Shown: piece after piece, positions 1-8,030 of the stretch
How the letters are laid out: each line of letters begins with the position of its first letter
Position numbering within the stretch: the first letter of the stretch is position 1
Assembly (NCBI RefSeq): GCF_026239675.1
Contig: NZ_JAPIVQ010000008.1
Span: 62,001-126,000 of the forward strand
DNA: 64,000 nucleotides
Source of the DNA: Pedobacter sp. PLR
Lineage (GTDB): Bacteria; Bacteroidota; Bacteroidia; Sphingobacteriales; Sphingobacteriaceae
Direction: 5' to 3'
The notes under the pieces: model-generated
Told to the model about the DNA's origin: nothing
Seen by the model: only the letters and a program-made list of their open reading frames with translations
The model's database searches: none
Position numbers and translations under genes: made by a program

Positions 1-826
1 TTTGCTCCGGAAGGAACTTTTTACCCGCCGGGAAGGTGCGCGTAAGGTCACCAGCATAACCCATAGGCGTTTCTGCCCCTGAATCATTCAGTACCATATC
101 ACCTTCTTTTAAGATATTGCCATGATAATGATTGTGTAAAATCTGTCCGTTTACCGTTAAAATGATGGGGTAAGAAAGCTGTCCGCCAGAGGTTAAAGCC
201 ACCTGATGAACGGCTGCTGCCAACTCATTTTCAGTCATACCTGGTCTGGCAAGTTGCATCGCTTTCAGGTGCATATCTGCAGAAATCACCGAGGCTTTAT
301 CTAATTCGATTAATTCCAGTGCTGATTTTACCGAACGTTGCGCCACTACAGCCTTGATAAAAGGAACTGAGGCATTTTCTTGTACCTGTACCGGTTTTAT
401 ATCCAGCATTTCTGCCAGTTTTATTTTATGCTCTGCGCGATAAGGTGGTAGAAAATGGATGGTTCTACCCTGCCCTTTTGCTTTGGTCAGGTATTGATCC
501 AATTGTTGAAAAGGAGAAAGCCTGGTAACTCCTGCTTCTTCCGCTTTGGCTGAAAGTGTTTTTTGTCTGCCCATCCAAACGATAGCATCCATACTCATCT
601 CATCGCCAAAAAGAGTCACCTGGTTTTCGTCCAGATCTATCACCGCGGCAAGCTGTGGTTCCGGAATCCCGAAGTAATATAAAAATGTGCTGTCTTGTCG
701 AAAGTGATAGGTGTTGTCCAAAAAGTTCATCGGACTTTCTTCATTTCCCAGAAAAAGCAAAATTCCAGATTTAAACTGTTCAGAGAGTTGTTTTCTTCTT
801 GCTATATATTCGTCTTTATGAAACAT
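1..826 (-). CDS. Xaa-Pro aminopeptidase (M24B), 3' part cut by window edge
   Basis: Metallopeptidase that removes an N-terminal residue preceding proline. Translating the minus strand from ATG at 826 gives an open frame of 275 codons to the window edge. The N-terminal half looks like the aminopeptidase P N-domain (MFHKDEYIARRKQLSEQFKS at the start). The second half enters the pita-bread M24 fold, with GDMVLNDSGAETPMGYAGDL, where the aspartates of DSGAE and GDLTRTFP match metal ligands of the family. The remaining metal ligands lie outside the window. It is convergent with nothing here and reads off the left edge. The family call is firm; cytoplasmic location is expected because no signal peptide is seen. 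Confidence 0.9.
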   Translation of the reverse strand, partial: MFHKDEYIARRKQLSEQFKSGILLFLGNEESPMNFLDNTYHFRQDSTFLYYFGIPEPQLAAVIDLDENQVTLFGDEMSMDAIVWMGRQKTLSAKAEEAGVTRLSPFQQLDQYLTKAKGQGRTIHFLPPYRAEHKIKLAEMLDIKPVQVQENASVPFIKAVVAQRSVKSALELIELDKASVISADMHLKAMQLARPGMTENELAAAVHQVALTSGGQLSYPIILTVNGQILHNHYHGNILKEGDMVLNDSGAETPMGYAGDLTRTFPAGKKFLPEQ

Positions 827-977
827 ATTTTAATGGTTTTTAACTGCTTGTTCAAAGTTAGCGCTTAGCTGCAAGTATTCTATCTTTTTCAACGAAATAA
901 AGAGCGGGGGAAGATCAAATTGGCGCATATGCCAAATGATTAAGAGGTTTGCGATGCAGGAAAGACCGCTTTCCAAT

Positions 978-1006
978 AAAAAAGGCTACCTCAAAGAGAA
1001 GTAGCC
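978..1006 (-). terminator. Intrinsic terminator after the PH-domain gene
   Basis: The stem GGCTAC (984-989) pairs with GTAGCC (1001-1006). On the minus strand the hairpin is followed by six T (978-983). It lies just beyond the stop at 1020 and would end the 1402-1767 / 1020-1400 transcript. Confidence 0.75.
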
Positions 1007-1019
1007 CTTAACAAAATGT

Positions 1020-1400
1020 TTATTTCAATACATGAAAGGCCAGTACGTTCTGTACATCGAACACATTTACTGACTTGTTAAATTTCTTTCTGATACTAGG
1101 ATGAGCTTCACCGGAAATCCAGATTTTAAGTTCTGCATCAAGATCAAAAGTCCCGGCAGTTTCTACACTAAAACGGGAAATACTTTTGTACGAAACAGAC
1201 ATGTATTCCGTTTTACTGCCTGTAAGTCCTTGTATATCCACCAGAATAAGGCGTTTTGAAGTAAAAATAAAGGTATCCCTGAGCAGTTTAAATCCCAGTT
1301 CAATTTCCTCACCTTCAGTTAGCAATTTATGATAATCCTGCTTCAACTGATCGTTATTTACAATACCTGCATTGCCCATCAGGGCAGAGAATAATCCCAT
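1020..1400 (-). CDS. PH domain-containing protein (bPH_1 type)
   Basis: A 126-residue soluble protein resembling the small bacterial pleckstrin-homology family, which is one PH-like barrel. Visible features are the strand pattern RDTFIFTSKRLILVD, a loop with the conserved YMSVSYKSISRFSVE stretch, and a C-terminal helix. The role of this family is not established. It starts one base after the end of the upstream gene at 1402, so the two are almost certainly co-transcribed, and a terminator follows at 978-1006. No signal peptide or membrane segment. Family call by fold pattern; function unknown. Confidence 0.75.
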   Translation of the reverse strand: MGLFSALMGNAGIVNNDQLKQDYHKLLTEGEEIELGFKLLRDTFIFTSKRLILVDIQGLTGSKTEYMSVSYKSISRFSVETAGTFDLDAELKIWISGEAHPSIRKKFNKSVNVFDVQNVLAFHVLK

Positions 1401-1401
1401 A

Positions 1402-1767
1402 TTATATTTTAGTGTTTGGTTTTAAGGTTTCGGCTTTCAATAATTTAAAAGAACTGGCTTTAAACCGGCCGTTTACGACCTTTCCGGTCACTTCTGCTTT
1501 TCTAATTTTATTGCAGAAACCATCTTTAGCATGTGCATCACCGTGATCGTCAATATCAGAGCCATCTACAAAATAAGCATGACCATCGATTCGTACCGCA
1601 AGATCACATTCTTTTCCCGGAAGGCCGAATTTACATTCCCCACAAGCGGTTTCTACCACATGTGGTTTTTCAAAATTCAGGACAGTGGTTGCTTTTTTTG
1701 TTTTTTCCTGAGCCTGAACTCCAATAGCCAGTCCGGCGAAAAACAGAAGCGTAATAAACTTTTTCAT
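1402..1767 (-). CDS. Small secreted cysteine-containing protein (DUF6370-like)
   Basis: A 121-residue protein with a clear signal peptide (MKKFITLLFFAGLAIGVQAQ). The mature part has a CGEC pair (ETACGECKFGLPGKEC) and a third cysteine in DGFCNKIRKA, suggesting a metal site or disulfide. The body resembles a short beta-rich periplasmic domain that I associate with DUF6370 of Bacteroidota; that assignment is from memory. It is followed immediately by the PH-domain gene. Function unknown. Confidence 0.65.
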   Translation of the reverse strand: MKKFITLLFFAGLAIGVQAQEKTKKATTVLNFEKPHVVETACGECKFGLPGKECDLAVRIDGHAYFVDGSDIDDHGDAHAKDGFCNKIRKAEVTGKVVNGRFKASSFKLLKAETLKPNTKI

Positions 1768-1829
1768 AACGGTTTAATTTTGTATAAAAATATAATAAAA
1801 TCAGGAGAAGCAAGCCAATAATTTTTGCC

Positions 1830-3305
1830 TTACAAAAAATTCCAGTCTTTCACCGGGGAGTCCTGATGTTCCTTTTTTACAATGGCTTGAAATTGCGCGA
1901 CCAGGTCCGGATGACTTGCTGCCAGATCTTTAGTTTCGCTTCTGTCAGTTTTCAAATGATAGATCTGCCAGGGGCTATCCCGATCTTTCCTCACATTGGT
2001 TCGGACACCTTTCCAATCCCCCATTCTAATGGCTACCTGACCTCCATTTTCAGGAAATTCCCAATATAAATATTTATGTTTTCCCTGTTGTTTTGCTTTC
2101 CCCAGTAAAGTGGGTAAAAAAGAAATCCCATCTGTATTTTCGACTTTCTGTCCGGTTAACTCCCCCATTGTTGCTAAAAGATCAAATTGTGCAGAGATCA
2201 GATTGCTCCGGGAACCAGCCTTAATTTTACCAGGCCACCTCGCTATAAACGGCTCCCTGATTCCTCCTTCATACACCTCTGTTTTCAACCCCCTAAGGCC
2301 GTCCACACTATTAAAATAGGTCGCATTCACCCCCCCGTTGAAAGTTGTACCGTTATCACTGGAAAACATAATGATCGTATTTTCATCTAATCCCAATGCT
2401 TTGATTTTCTCCATAATGATCCCTACCTGAGTATCTAAAAAAGTAACCATTGCCGCATAAGTTGAATATGGATACCTGTTTGGCGCATATCCTTGTTGCC
2501 CGTAATAAGGCTGCTCTTCAAATTTCCCGATATAAGGCTGCACAAATTCGTCCGGCGCTTGTAAAGAGACATGGGGCAATGGATATGGAAGATATAAAAA
2601 GAAAGGATTTTCTTTATTCTGATCGATAAACGACAATGCTTTTTCCGTCATTTTTTCAGGGGCATAAACCTTCCCTTTATAGTAATCGAAATCTTTAGCT
2701 GTAGCTTTTTTGGGATCCAGCGCCCGGTGAACATTTATAAAAGTATTGTCCAGCGTATCCCGCTGGTCATTTTCCCATAAATGTGTTGGATAAAAACTAT
2801 GTGCTTGTTTTTGATCCAGCAATCCATAATAATAATCAAATCCCTGCTTCAGGGGAGAGCCAGAAGTTCCATTCATCCCCAGTCCCCATTTACCAACCAG
2901 ACCTGTTTTATAACCTGCCTGCTGCATCAGATGACCTACAGTAAAAGTCCCTTCCTTTAAGGGCAACTGGCCTCGTTCCTCACTATCCGGAAAACCACCA
3001 AGTTCGTAATTGCCACGAATATCAGCATGACCAGCATGTTTACCAGTCATGAGCATGGCCCTGGCAGGCGCGCAAACCGGCGTCCCGGTATAATGATCAG
3101 TAAATTTCATCCCCTCCTTTGCCAGGCGGTCCAGATTGGGAGTTTTGATCTTCTGTTGCCCGTAAGCTCCGATTTCTGCATACCCTAAATCATCAGCATA
3201 AATGTAAATGACATTTGGCTTTTTTTGAGCAAAGCCATTATTAACTGGCATCAATCCGAAAATAAATTGAACAAGAATTCCTAAAAATACGACGGGTTTT
3301 TTCAT
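1830..3305 (-). CDS. Arylsulfatase-type sulfatase (S1 family)
   Basis: Hydrolyses sulfate esters, probably on a glycan or small aryl sulfate, in the periplasm. The 491-residue protein has a signal peptide ending near residue 26, then the alkaline-phosphatase-like fold with metal-binding YADDLGY. The formylglycine motif is C78-A-P-A-R followed by AMLMTGKH. The cysteine would be converted to formylglycine by a maturase, which is not in this window. GKWGLG and the late SSDNGTTFNGG also match sulfatase metal or substrate loops. No SusCD pair or other sulfatase is adjacent, so this is an orphan copy. The substrate cannot be told from sequence. Confidence 0.93.
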   Translation of the reverse strand: MKKPVVFLGILVQFIFGLMPVNNGFAQKKPNVIYIYADDLGYAEIGAYGQQKIKTPNLDRLAKEGMKFTDHYTGTPVCAPARAMLMTGKHAGHADIRGNYELGGFPDSEERGQLPLKEGTFTVGHLMQQAGYKTGLVGKWGLGMNGTSGSPLKQGFDYYYGLLDQKQAHSFYPTHLWENDQRDTLDNTFINVHRALDPKKATAKDFDYYKGKVYAPEKMTEKALSFIDQNKENPFFLYLPYPLPHVSLQAPDEFVQPYIGKFEEQPYYGQQGYAPNRYPYSTYAAMVTFLDTQVGIIMEKIKALGLDENTIIMFSSDNGTTFNGGVNATYFNSVDGLRGLKTEVYEGGIREPFIARWPGKIKAGSRSNLISAQFDLLATMGELTGQKVENTDGISFLPTLLGKAKQQGKHKYLYWEFPENGGQVAIRMGDWKGVRTNVRKDRDSPWQIYHLKTDRSETKDLAASHPDLVAQFQAIVKKEHQDSPVKDWNFL

Positions 3306-3355
3306 TGCTGTCTAAGATATAGAAAGATCCCTAAAATATTGTCGTCTGCTTTTCG

Positions 3356-3363
3356 TAATTTTG
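3356..3363 (+). promoter_or_regulatory. Candidate -7 promoter element for the EamA gene
   Basis: TAATTTTG fits the Bacteroidota -7 motif TAnnTTTG, about 75 bp upstream of the ATG at 3438. No convincing -33 TTTG at the right distance was found, so this is only half a promoter. Confidence 0.4.
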
Positions 3364-3437
3364 CGCTCCCAATTCGGGACAATATTTCAAATTTATCAGC
3401 TAAACGTCTGATTTACCCCACTTAAGACCTCCACATT

Positions 3438-4295
3438 ATGAAAAAACATAGCCTGCTTAATATCCCTCCATTACCCGCAGTGTTATTGGCCATCATCAGT
3501 GTTCAGGCGGGCGCAGCGATCGCAAAAGGACTTTTTCCGGCCATTGGCCCTACTGCCACAGCCTCGCTACGTATCGGATTATCGGCAATTATTTTGTTGC
3601 TGGTAAATCGCCCAAACTTATTTAAACTCACAAAAGCGCAATGGAAAGCTGTGATTCCTTATGGTTTGGCATTGGGTGCGATGAATGTGATTTTTTACAT
3701 GGCAATTAAGCGGATTCCACTGGGCTTAGGTGTTACCCTTGAGTTTATCGGCCCCTTGTTACTGGCCGTATTCAATTCTAAACGCGGACTGGATTACCTT
3801 TGGGTATTGCTTGCTGCTGTAGGAATTGCCTTAATTGCACCATGGTCTAACCAGGGATTAGACCTGATCGGGGTACTATTGGCCTTATTAGCCGGAGGAT
3901 TCTGGGCAGCATATATTGTACTGGGTAGCCGGATTTCCAAGATTATGAAAGGTGGCGATGCCGTTTCTGTGGGCATGATTTTTGCAACGTTGCTTGTGGT
4001 TCCTTTTGGATTTATCGGTGGTGGATTCGGCGAAATCACACCCACCTTATTATTACTTGGTGCTGCATTAGCCCTTTTATCAAGTGCCATTCCTTTCACT
4101 TTAGAAATGAGTGCCCTCGGTCAAATGCCGGCACGTACTTTCAGTATTTTGATGAGTATGGAGCCTGCTGTAGCCTCTTTAGCAGGAATAGTATTTCTAC
4201 ATGAACACCTTTCTCTTTTTGAATACCTTGCCGTTGCTTTAGTCGTGATTGCCAGTGCTGGTGCAACCCTGACTTCCAAAAAAGAAACCTTATAA
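3438..4295 (+). CDS. EamA/RhtA-family amino acid or metabolite exporter
   Basis: A 285-residue inner-membrane protein of about ten transmembrane segments made of two EamA repeats. The closest resemblance is to threonine/homoserine exporter RhtA: the ARTFSILMSMEPAVASLAGI stretch near residues 234-253 is typical of that branch. It would drive efflux of small amino acids or related metabolites. The gene stands alone between genes on the opposite strand. The ATG at 3438 is the natural start because the first hydrophobic helix begins soon after. The substrate is inferred from the family only. Confidence 0.88.
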   Translation: MKKHSLLNIPPLPAVLLAIISVQAGAAIAKGLFPAIGPTATASLRIGLSAIILLLVNRPNLFKLTKAQWKAVIPYGLALGAMNVIFYMAIKRIPLGLGVTLEFIGPLLLAVFNSKRGLDYLWVLLAAVGIALIAPWSNQGLDLIGVLLALLAGGFWAAYIVLGSRISKIMKGGDAVSVGMIFATLLVVPFGFIGGGFGEITPTLLLLGAALALLSSAIPFTLEMSALGQMPARTFSILMSMEPAVASLAGIVFLHEHLSLFEYLAVALVVIASAGATLTSKKETL

Positions 4296-4328
4296 AAGAT
4301 TTATTCTGAAAAACCGCTCCATGAACTA

Positions 4329-5600
4329 TTAATCATGGAGTGCTAAAAAGCTCAATAGCTCTTCTTTTTCTTCAGCTTCCAGTTCTACGATTCCTTCGAT
4401 TACCCGGAACAATTGTCCTCTTTCATTAGAATTGAGTAACACATGGGTTAACCTGACAAAAGCTTTCTTTTGATCAATACTCAGTCCACTAAACAACTTT
4501 GGCTGCAGCTCATACATCACTTTTAGGGTCTCTATCAGGTCCGTCCTTTGCGCGGCATCCGCTTCGCTAAACTGAGGTAATACCCCTTCCATGGCATACT
4601 TCTCCATCAGTTTACTAGAAAATTCTTTCAGGAAAGGTTTTCTTTTGGCTCTCAACAGCTCGTTTACCTTTTTGATCAGAAACTTATACTCCGGAGAAGA
4701 TTTTGTACGGGCATACAGCTTTACCTGTGCCTCATAATCAGAACTGCTAAAATCAAACTCATCAAAGAACTCGCTCTCAATGAAAACACTATGATAATAC
4801 TCATCGGCTTTCTTATTCAGCGTAGTGTAGTCTTTATAAACTTCCTGACCTTTATCATTGACAAAGTAATTCTTAGACAGTTCCTTGTGCAGTGATTCCT
4901 TCCATTGGATGAATTTCACTTTAAATATGGTATTGCTTTCCGGATATCTAAAAACCAGACCATCTTCCTGATCAATGATATTTTCCTGATAAGCTAAAGG
5001 TTCGCCATTGACAACAATAGAAAAACCCCTGTTTTTGTGCAGCTCCAGAAACCAGCAGAATTCTGCTTGTAAATAAGGAATGATACTCAATTCCATTGCT
5101 TCTTTTGAAAACTGTACATTAGAAAATGAAACGGTAGTACCTGTGGATTTCCCCTTTACATCTTCCGCTAAAAGCTTCGCTTCATAATTATTCAATTCTC
5201 CGACTGCGACCTTAATGCTCCCGTTTTTCAACAAACCATTTTCTTCATAGGTCGTATTCCATTCCGCCGCATGCGCAAAAGTAAAAAAGGTAAGTCTACC
5301 AACCCCATTCTTTCCATGCATCGTCGATTTATGTAGCTGAATTCGTTGTTCGAGTGCTTTTTCGGATTCATAGAATGGATTAAACTTATCTTTCAATAAA
5401 GAAAAGTTGATCCCATACCCGTTATCAGCGACTTTCAAACTTTCTATGCTACCAAGCGCATTAAAAGTATAATCAATCAAAATGGTATCCGCTTTTGCAT
5501 CAAAACCATTCCAGATGTACTCTGCAAGCGCCTGTTTTTCATTATAAAGACGCAAAACTTTTTTAATCCCTGTGGAAGTGATATTTACATTATTGGCCAT
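4329..5600 (-). CDS. Stand-alone GHKL-type ATPase
   Basis: A 423-residue soluble protein whose first ~200 residues carry a complete GHKL (gyrase/Hsp90/histidine kinase/MutL) ATP site. The N-box is E27-YIW-N31-GFDAK, the second box is ADNGYGI (D59, G61, G63), and the third is HGKNGVGR (95-102). A later STGTTVSFS matches the GT motif. There is no phospho-acceptor histidine domain and no MutL- or gyrase-like C-terminus. The last 200 residues are charged and helical and match nothing I recognise. It is a single gene between an exporter and an ABM/DinB pair. MORC- or Hsp90-like remodelling or a defence role are possible, but nothing here proves either. Confidence 0.8.
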   Translation of the reverse strand: MANNVNITSTGIKKVLRLYNEKQALAEYIWNGFDAKADTILIDYTFNALGSIESLKVADNGYGINFSLLKDKFNPFYESEKALEQRIQLHKSTMHGKNGVGRLTFFTFAHAAEWNTTYEENGLLKNGSIKVAVGELNNYEAKLLAEDVKGKSTGTTVSFSNVQFSKEAMELSIIPYLQAEFCWFLELHKNRGFSIVVNGEPLAYQENIIDQEDGLVFRYPESNTIFKVKFIQWKESLHKELSKNYFVNDKGQEVYKDYTTLNKKADEYYHSVFIESEFFDEFDFSSSDYEAQVKLYARTKSSPEYKFLIKKVNELLRAKRKPFLKEFSSKLMEKYAMEGVLPQFSEADAAQRTDLIETLKVMYELQPKLFSGLSIDQKKAFVRLTHVLLNSNERGQLFRVIEGIVELEAEEKEELLSFLALHD

Positions 5601-5683
5601 GCTGAGTTAATTGGAGTTTGAAATTCAAATTTAAGCTTTTGTCTATTCTTTATCAACGTTAGGATTAGAATCTATACCTGTTT

Positions 5684-6076
5684 TTACACCGCAGCCGAAC
5701 GACTCTGCTCAGCATCGTCAGACTGCTCATTCAAGGATCCAGGATTAAAATTTGCAGATCCAGAGCTAAGATTTGTGATCGAACCGGAATAAACCATTTC
5801 ATAATGTTCCACGGTTGGAAAAGGATCATAATACTGATGCAGTAATGCTTTCCAATCCAGATATGCTGCGGACTGCCTGAAACCGATGGTATGGTCTGTT
5901 AACTCCTCCCAGTTCACCAATAAAAGATATCGGTTTGAAACCTCCAGACATCTTTGCAACTGATGTCCGTGGTATCCTTTCATGCTGCTAATGATAGCTG
6001 ATGCTTTTTCAAAATCTTTCTCAAAAGAAAGTGTCTGTTGCGGAATAACTTCTAATATGGCGACTTCTAAAATCAT
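5684..6076 (-). CDS. ABM-fold (antibiotic biosynthesis monooxygenase-like) protein
   Basis: A 130-residue protein whose first ~95 residues are a dimeric ferredoxin-like ABM domain: LEVAILEVIPQQ, a middle GYHGHQLQRC helix-strand, YLLLVNWEE and a closing FPTVEHYEMV. Such domains act as small monooxygenases, haem-degrading enzymes or quinone-linked factors. The C-terminal 30 residues are serine/asparagine-rich and probably disordered. Its start overlaps the stop of the DinB gene by four bases (ATGA), so the pair is translationally coupled. The substrate is unknown. Confidence 0.8.
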   Translation of the reverse strand: MILEVAILEVIPQQTLSFEKDFEKASAIISSMKGYHGHQLQRCLEVSNRYLLLVNWEELTDHTIGFRQSAAYLDWKALLHQYYDPFPTVEHYEMVYSGSITNLSSGSANFNPGSLNEQSDDAEQSRSAAV

Positions 6077-6531
6077 TTCTTTTCGCGGGTGTAAGTGATG
6101 TACATCAGGTCAGGGGCTGTACTGAAGAAAGGCTTCATCAGGCTAACGATTTGTCCCTGATGGTAGGCGGAATGAACAATCAGGTGGGTTAAGATATCCG
6201 ATATCAGGCTCTCGTAAGAGATTCCTTTGGTATTGTAATAACGCACTTTGCGCTGAAGGTCTGCTGCGTCCAGCTGTTCCAGAAAACCTGTCATCAGCTG
6301 ATAATTCTGATCCAGCAATTGCTGCCAGTCCTTTTCATCAAACTTTTCCCAGACTTCCACATCCTGCATTTCTCCAACCATCCGACTCCGCCATACCCTT
6401 GTTGTAGCGAGTAAATGGTTAAAAAGATCTTTTGCACGTTGCGGAATCTCCTCAGCCGCCTGCATGGATTGAATTAGCCTGACATTTGTCCAATAGTCAA
6501 AAGCCAACAGGTTAAAAAAATAATCCTTCAT
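6073..6531 (-). CDS. DinB-family four-helix protein
   Basis: A 152-residue DinB/YfiT-like four-helix bundle. Three histidines expected to bind a divalent metal are visible at intervals: one near residue 40 (FNHLLATTRVW), and two in LTHLIVHSAYHQGQ near 135-145. Family members include thiol-dependent transferases and damage-inducible proteins of unknown role. It leads a two-gene unit with the ABM protein at 5684-6076. Cytoplasmic, no signal peptide. Specific activity is not predictable. Confidence 0.85.
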   Translation of the reverse strand: MKDYFFNLLAFDYWTNVRLIQSMQAAEEIPQRAKDLFNHLLATTRVWRSRMVGEMQDVEVWEKFDEKDWQQLLDQNYQLMTGFLEQLDAADLQRKVRYYNTKGISYESLISDILTHLIVHSAYHQGQIVSLMKPFFSTAPDLMYITYTREKK

Positions 6532-6589
6532 AAATCTGAATCTATGAAGGACAAGTTATAAAAATTTCCGAAAACAATTCTTCAAAGAA

Positions 6590-7102
6590 TTATAAGACTG
6601 TTAAACTGTCGGCATCATAGATCAGCGTTGCTTTATCTGCTGTTTTATATAGTTTTCCAGCCATCACTACTTTCCTGGCTGCTAAATTTCCAGCCTCCTC
6701 TATTTTCATTTGATGGTTCACTTTAAGTAAGCTCCCATCATCAAGAATCATTTCCAATTGTCCGTTAGCTGCAACTGTAGAAACCAATCCTTTAATTTTC
6801 AATTCTGCGGATGTTCTCTTTTTCATAAAAGACCTTACTGACGATAAATCGATAAGATCTACATCTTTCAATGGGGCGCCAAAAACAAGCTTCCCGGTCA
6901 CCACATCAACAGGCCTCAGCTTAACCACATCAGCATCAGGCTGATAAAAACGATTACCAATCACAAAAGCCAATAATAAAAGTACAACAAGCTTAAGGAT
7001 ACGCACACCCTTATCTGTGTAAACGAAATATGTTTTTTCGCTGTTTACCCTATTTAAGATTTCATTTACAGCTAATGAATTTTTCCTGATCAGATGTCCC
7101 AT
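6590..7102 (-). CDS. Single-pass membrane protein of unknown function
   Basis: A 170-residue protein with about 33 cytoplasmic residues, one transmembrane helix (ILKLVVLLLLAFVIGNRFY) and a ~115-residue soluble domain with a beta-rich pattern (VTGKLVFGAPLKDVDLIDLS, then TSAELKIKGLVSTVAANGQL). I do not recognise the family. The two halves of the soluble domain both contain a [LV]VAG/VTGKL turn (VVTGKLVFG and VVMAGKLYK), perhaps an OB-like fold. It is a lone gene between DinB and the GIN-domain gene. Confidence 0.6.
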   Translation of the reverse strand: MGHLIRKNSLAVNEILNRVNSEKTYFVYTDKGVRILKLVVLLLLAFVIGNRFYQPDADVVKLRPVDVVTGKLVFGAPLKDVDLIDLSSVRSFMKKRTSAELKIKGLVSTVAANGQLEMILDDGSLLKVNHQMKIEEAGNLAARKVVMAGKLYKTADKATLIYDADSLTVL

Positions 7103-7212
7103 GTCATTTATGATTTATGATGGGTCAAATTTCCTGTTTATTTCCCCCCTCATTGTTGACCTATGGTAAGTAATCATAAAGCCCCTAAAAAGATGACGAT
7201 AACCTGAATAAC

Positions 7213-7266
7213 ATCGACGAAAATAATTTCGTCGATTGGTCGAGAAGTTCCGGCGGTTTGTCGACC
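7213..7266. repeat. Two adjacent inverted repeats upstream of the GIN-like gene
   Basis: A perfect 10-bp inverted repeat, ATCGACGAAA (7213-7222) and TTTCGTCGAT (7227-7236), has a 4-base spacer. It is followed by GGTCGA (7238-7243) paired with TCGACC (7261-7266). The TCGAC core recurs. It lies 100-155 bp before the ATG at 7368 and could be an operator or a 5'UTR structure. There is no T-run. Confidence 0.55.
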
Positions 7267-7367
7267 GTTCTTTTGATATGGTCTAAAGCGCCAAAAACTG
7301 CAGTAACCTTTCTCATTTGAGCTGGTCTTAACTACAAAAAACCTTAAAAAACTTAAAAACAAAAGAT

Positions 7368-7907
7368 ATGAAAACTTCCATCAAAACCCTATTCGCTACA
7401 GCTTTAACAGCTATCGTTTTAACTTCTTCAGCTTTCACTACTATTGCTAAAGAGAAATCGCCAACAAGTAACCGTGCTACTGTAAAATTCAATAAAGTAG
7501 TGGTAACCGGAAATGCAAATGTAGTCCTGATCCAGGGAAACAAAGAAAGCATCAACAGTTATGATGAAGTTCAAAGCAGCAATACTACCGTTCAGCAAAA
7601 AGGCTACACCCTGTACATCAATTCTACTGATAAAAGCACTATTTATGTACATGTAAAAGACCTCCAAAGAATTGATGCGGCGCAAACTTCCACCATAAGA
7701 ACCCGCGGCAACTTTGACCTTGCTGTACTTCAGATCTTCCTGAAAGATAACGCTAAAGCAAAGGTGAATGCGACTATCGGAAGCCTGTACACAGAGATGG
7801 ATGGAGCGTCTGATTTGAAACTAAGCGGATCATCAACTGAACACAAATTGGTTAGAAATGATGAAACCAGATTAAACCTAACCGGTTTCGTCATTGCAAA
7901 ATTGTAA
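7368..7907 (+). CDS. Secreted GIN/DUF2807-like beta-helix protein
   Basis: A 179-residue protein with a signal peptide (MKTSIKTLFATALTAIVLTS, cleavage near residue 27). The mature part reads as stacked beta strands: VKFNKVVVTGNANVVLIQGN, then YTLYINSTDKSTIYVHVKDL. This is the start pattern of GIN (DUF2807) head domains, which form short beta-helices in the Bacteroidota envelope. It is shorter than the usual 200-240 residues, so the helix may be trimmed. Function unknown. An inverted-repeat region precedes it and a hairpin terminator follows at 7966-7997. Confidence 0.75.
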   Translation: MKTSIKTLFATALTAIVLTSSAFTTIAKEKSPTSNRATVKFNKVVVTGNANVVLIQGNKESINSYDEVQSSNTTVQQKGYTLYINSTDKSTIYVHVKDLQRIDAAQTSTIRTRGNFDLAVLQIFLKDNAKAKVNATIGSLYTEMDGASDLKLSGSSTEHKLVRNDETRLNLTGFVIAKL

Positions 7908-7965
7908 TGACCAGGATTATAGCCCCGACCACATCATGAAGGCAGGTTCCTTCAGCTAAAAAACG

Positions 7966-7997
7966 AAAAACCGTTCAGAAGGAGAGCGGTTTTTTTT
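7966..7997. terminator. Bidirectional terminator between the GIN-like and PhoH genes
   Basis: AAAAACCG (7966-7973) pairs with CGGTTTTT (7987-7994). A T-run follows on the plus strand to 7997, and there is an A-rich flank on the other side. It separates convergent genes ending at 7907 and 8031. Confidence 0.8.
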
Positions 7998-8030
7998 GGT
8001 ATATAAGAAATGTACTATTGAAAAAAGCCG

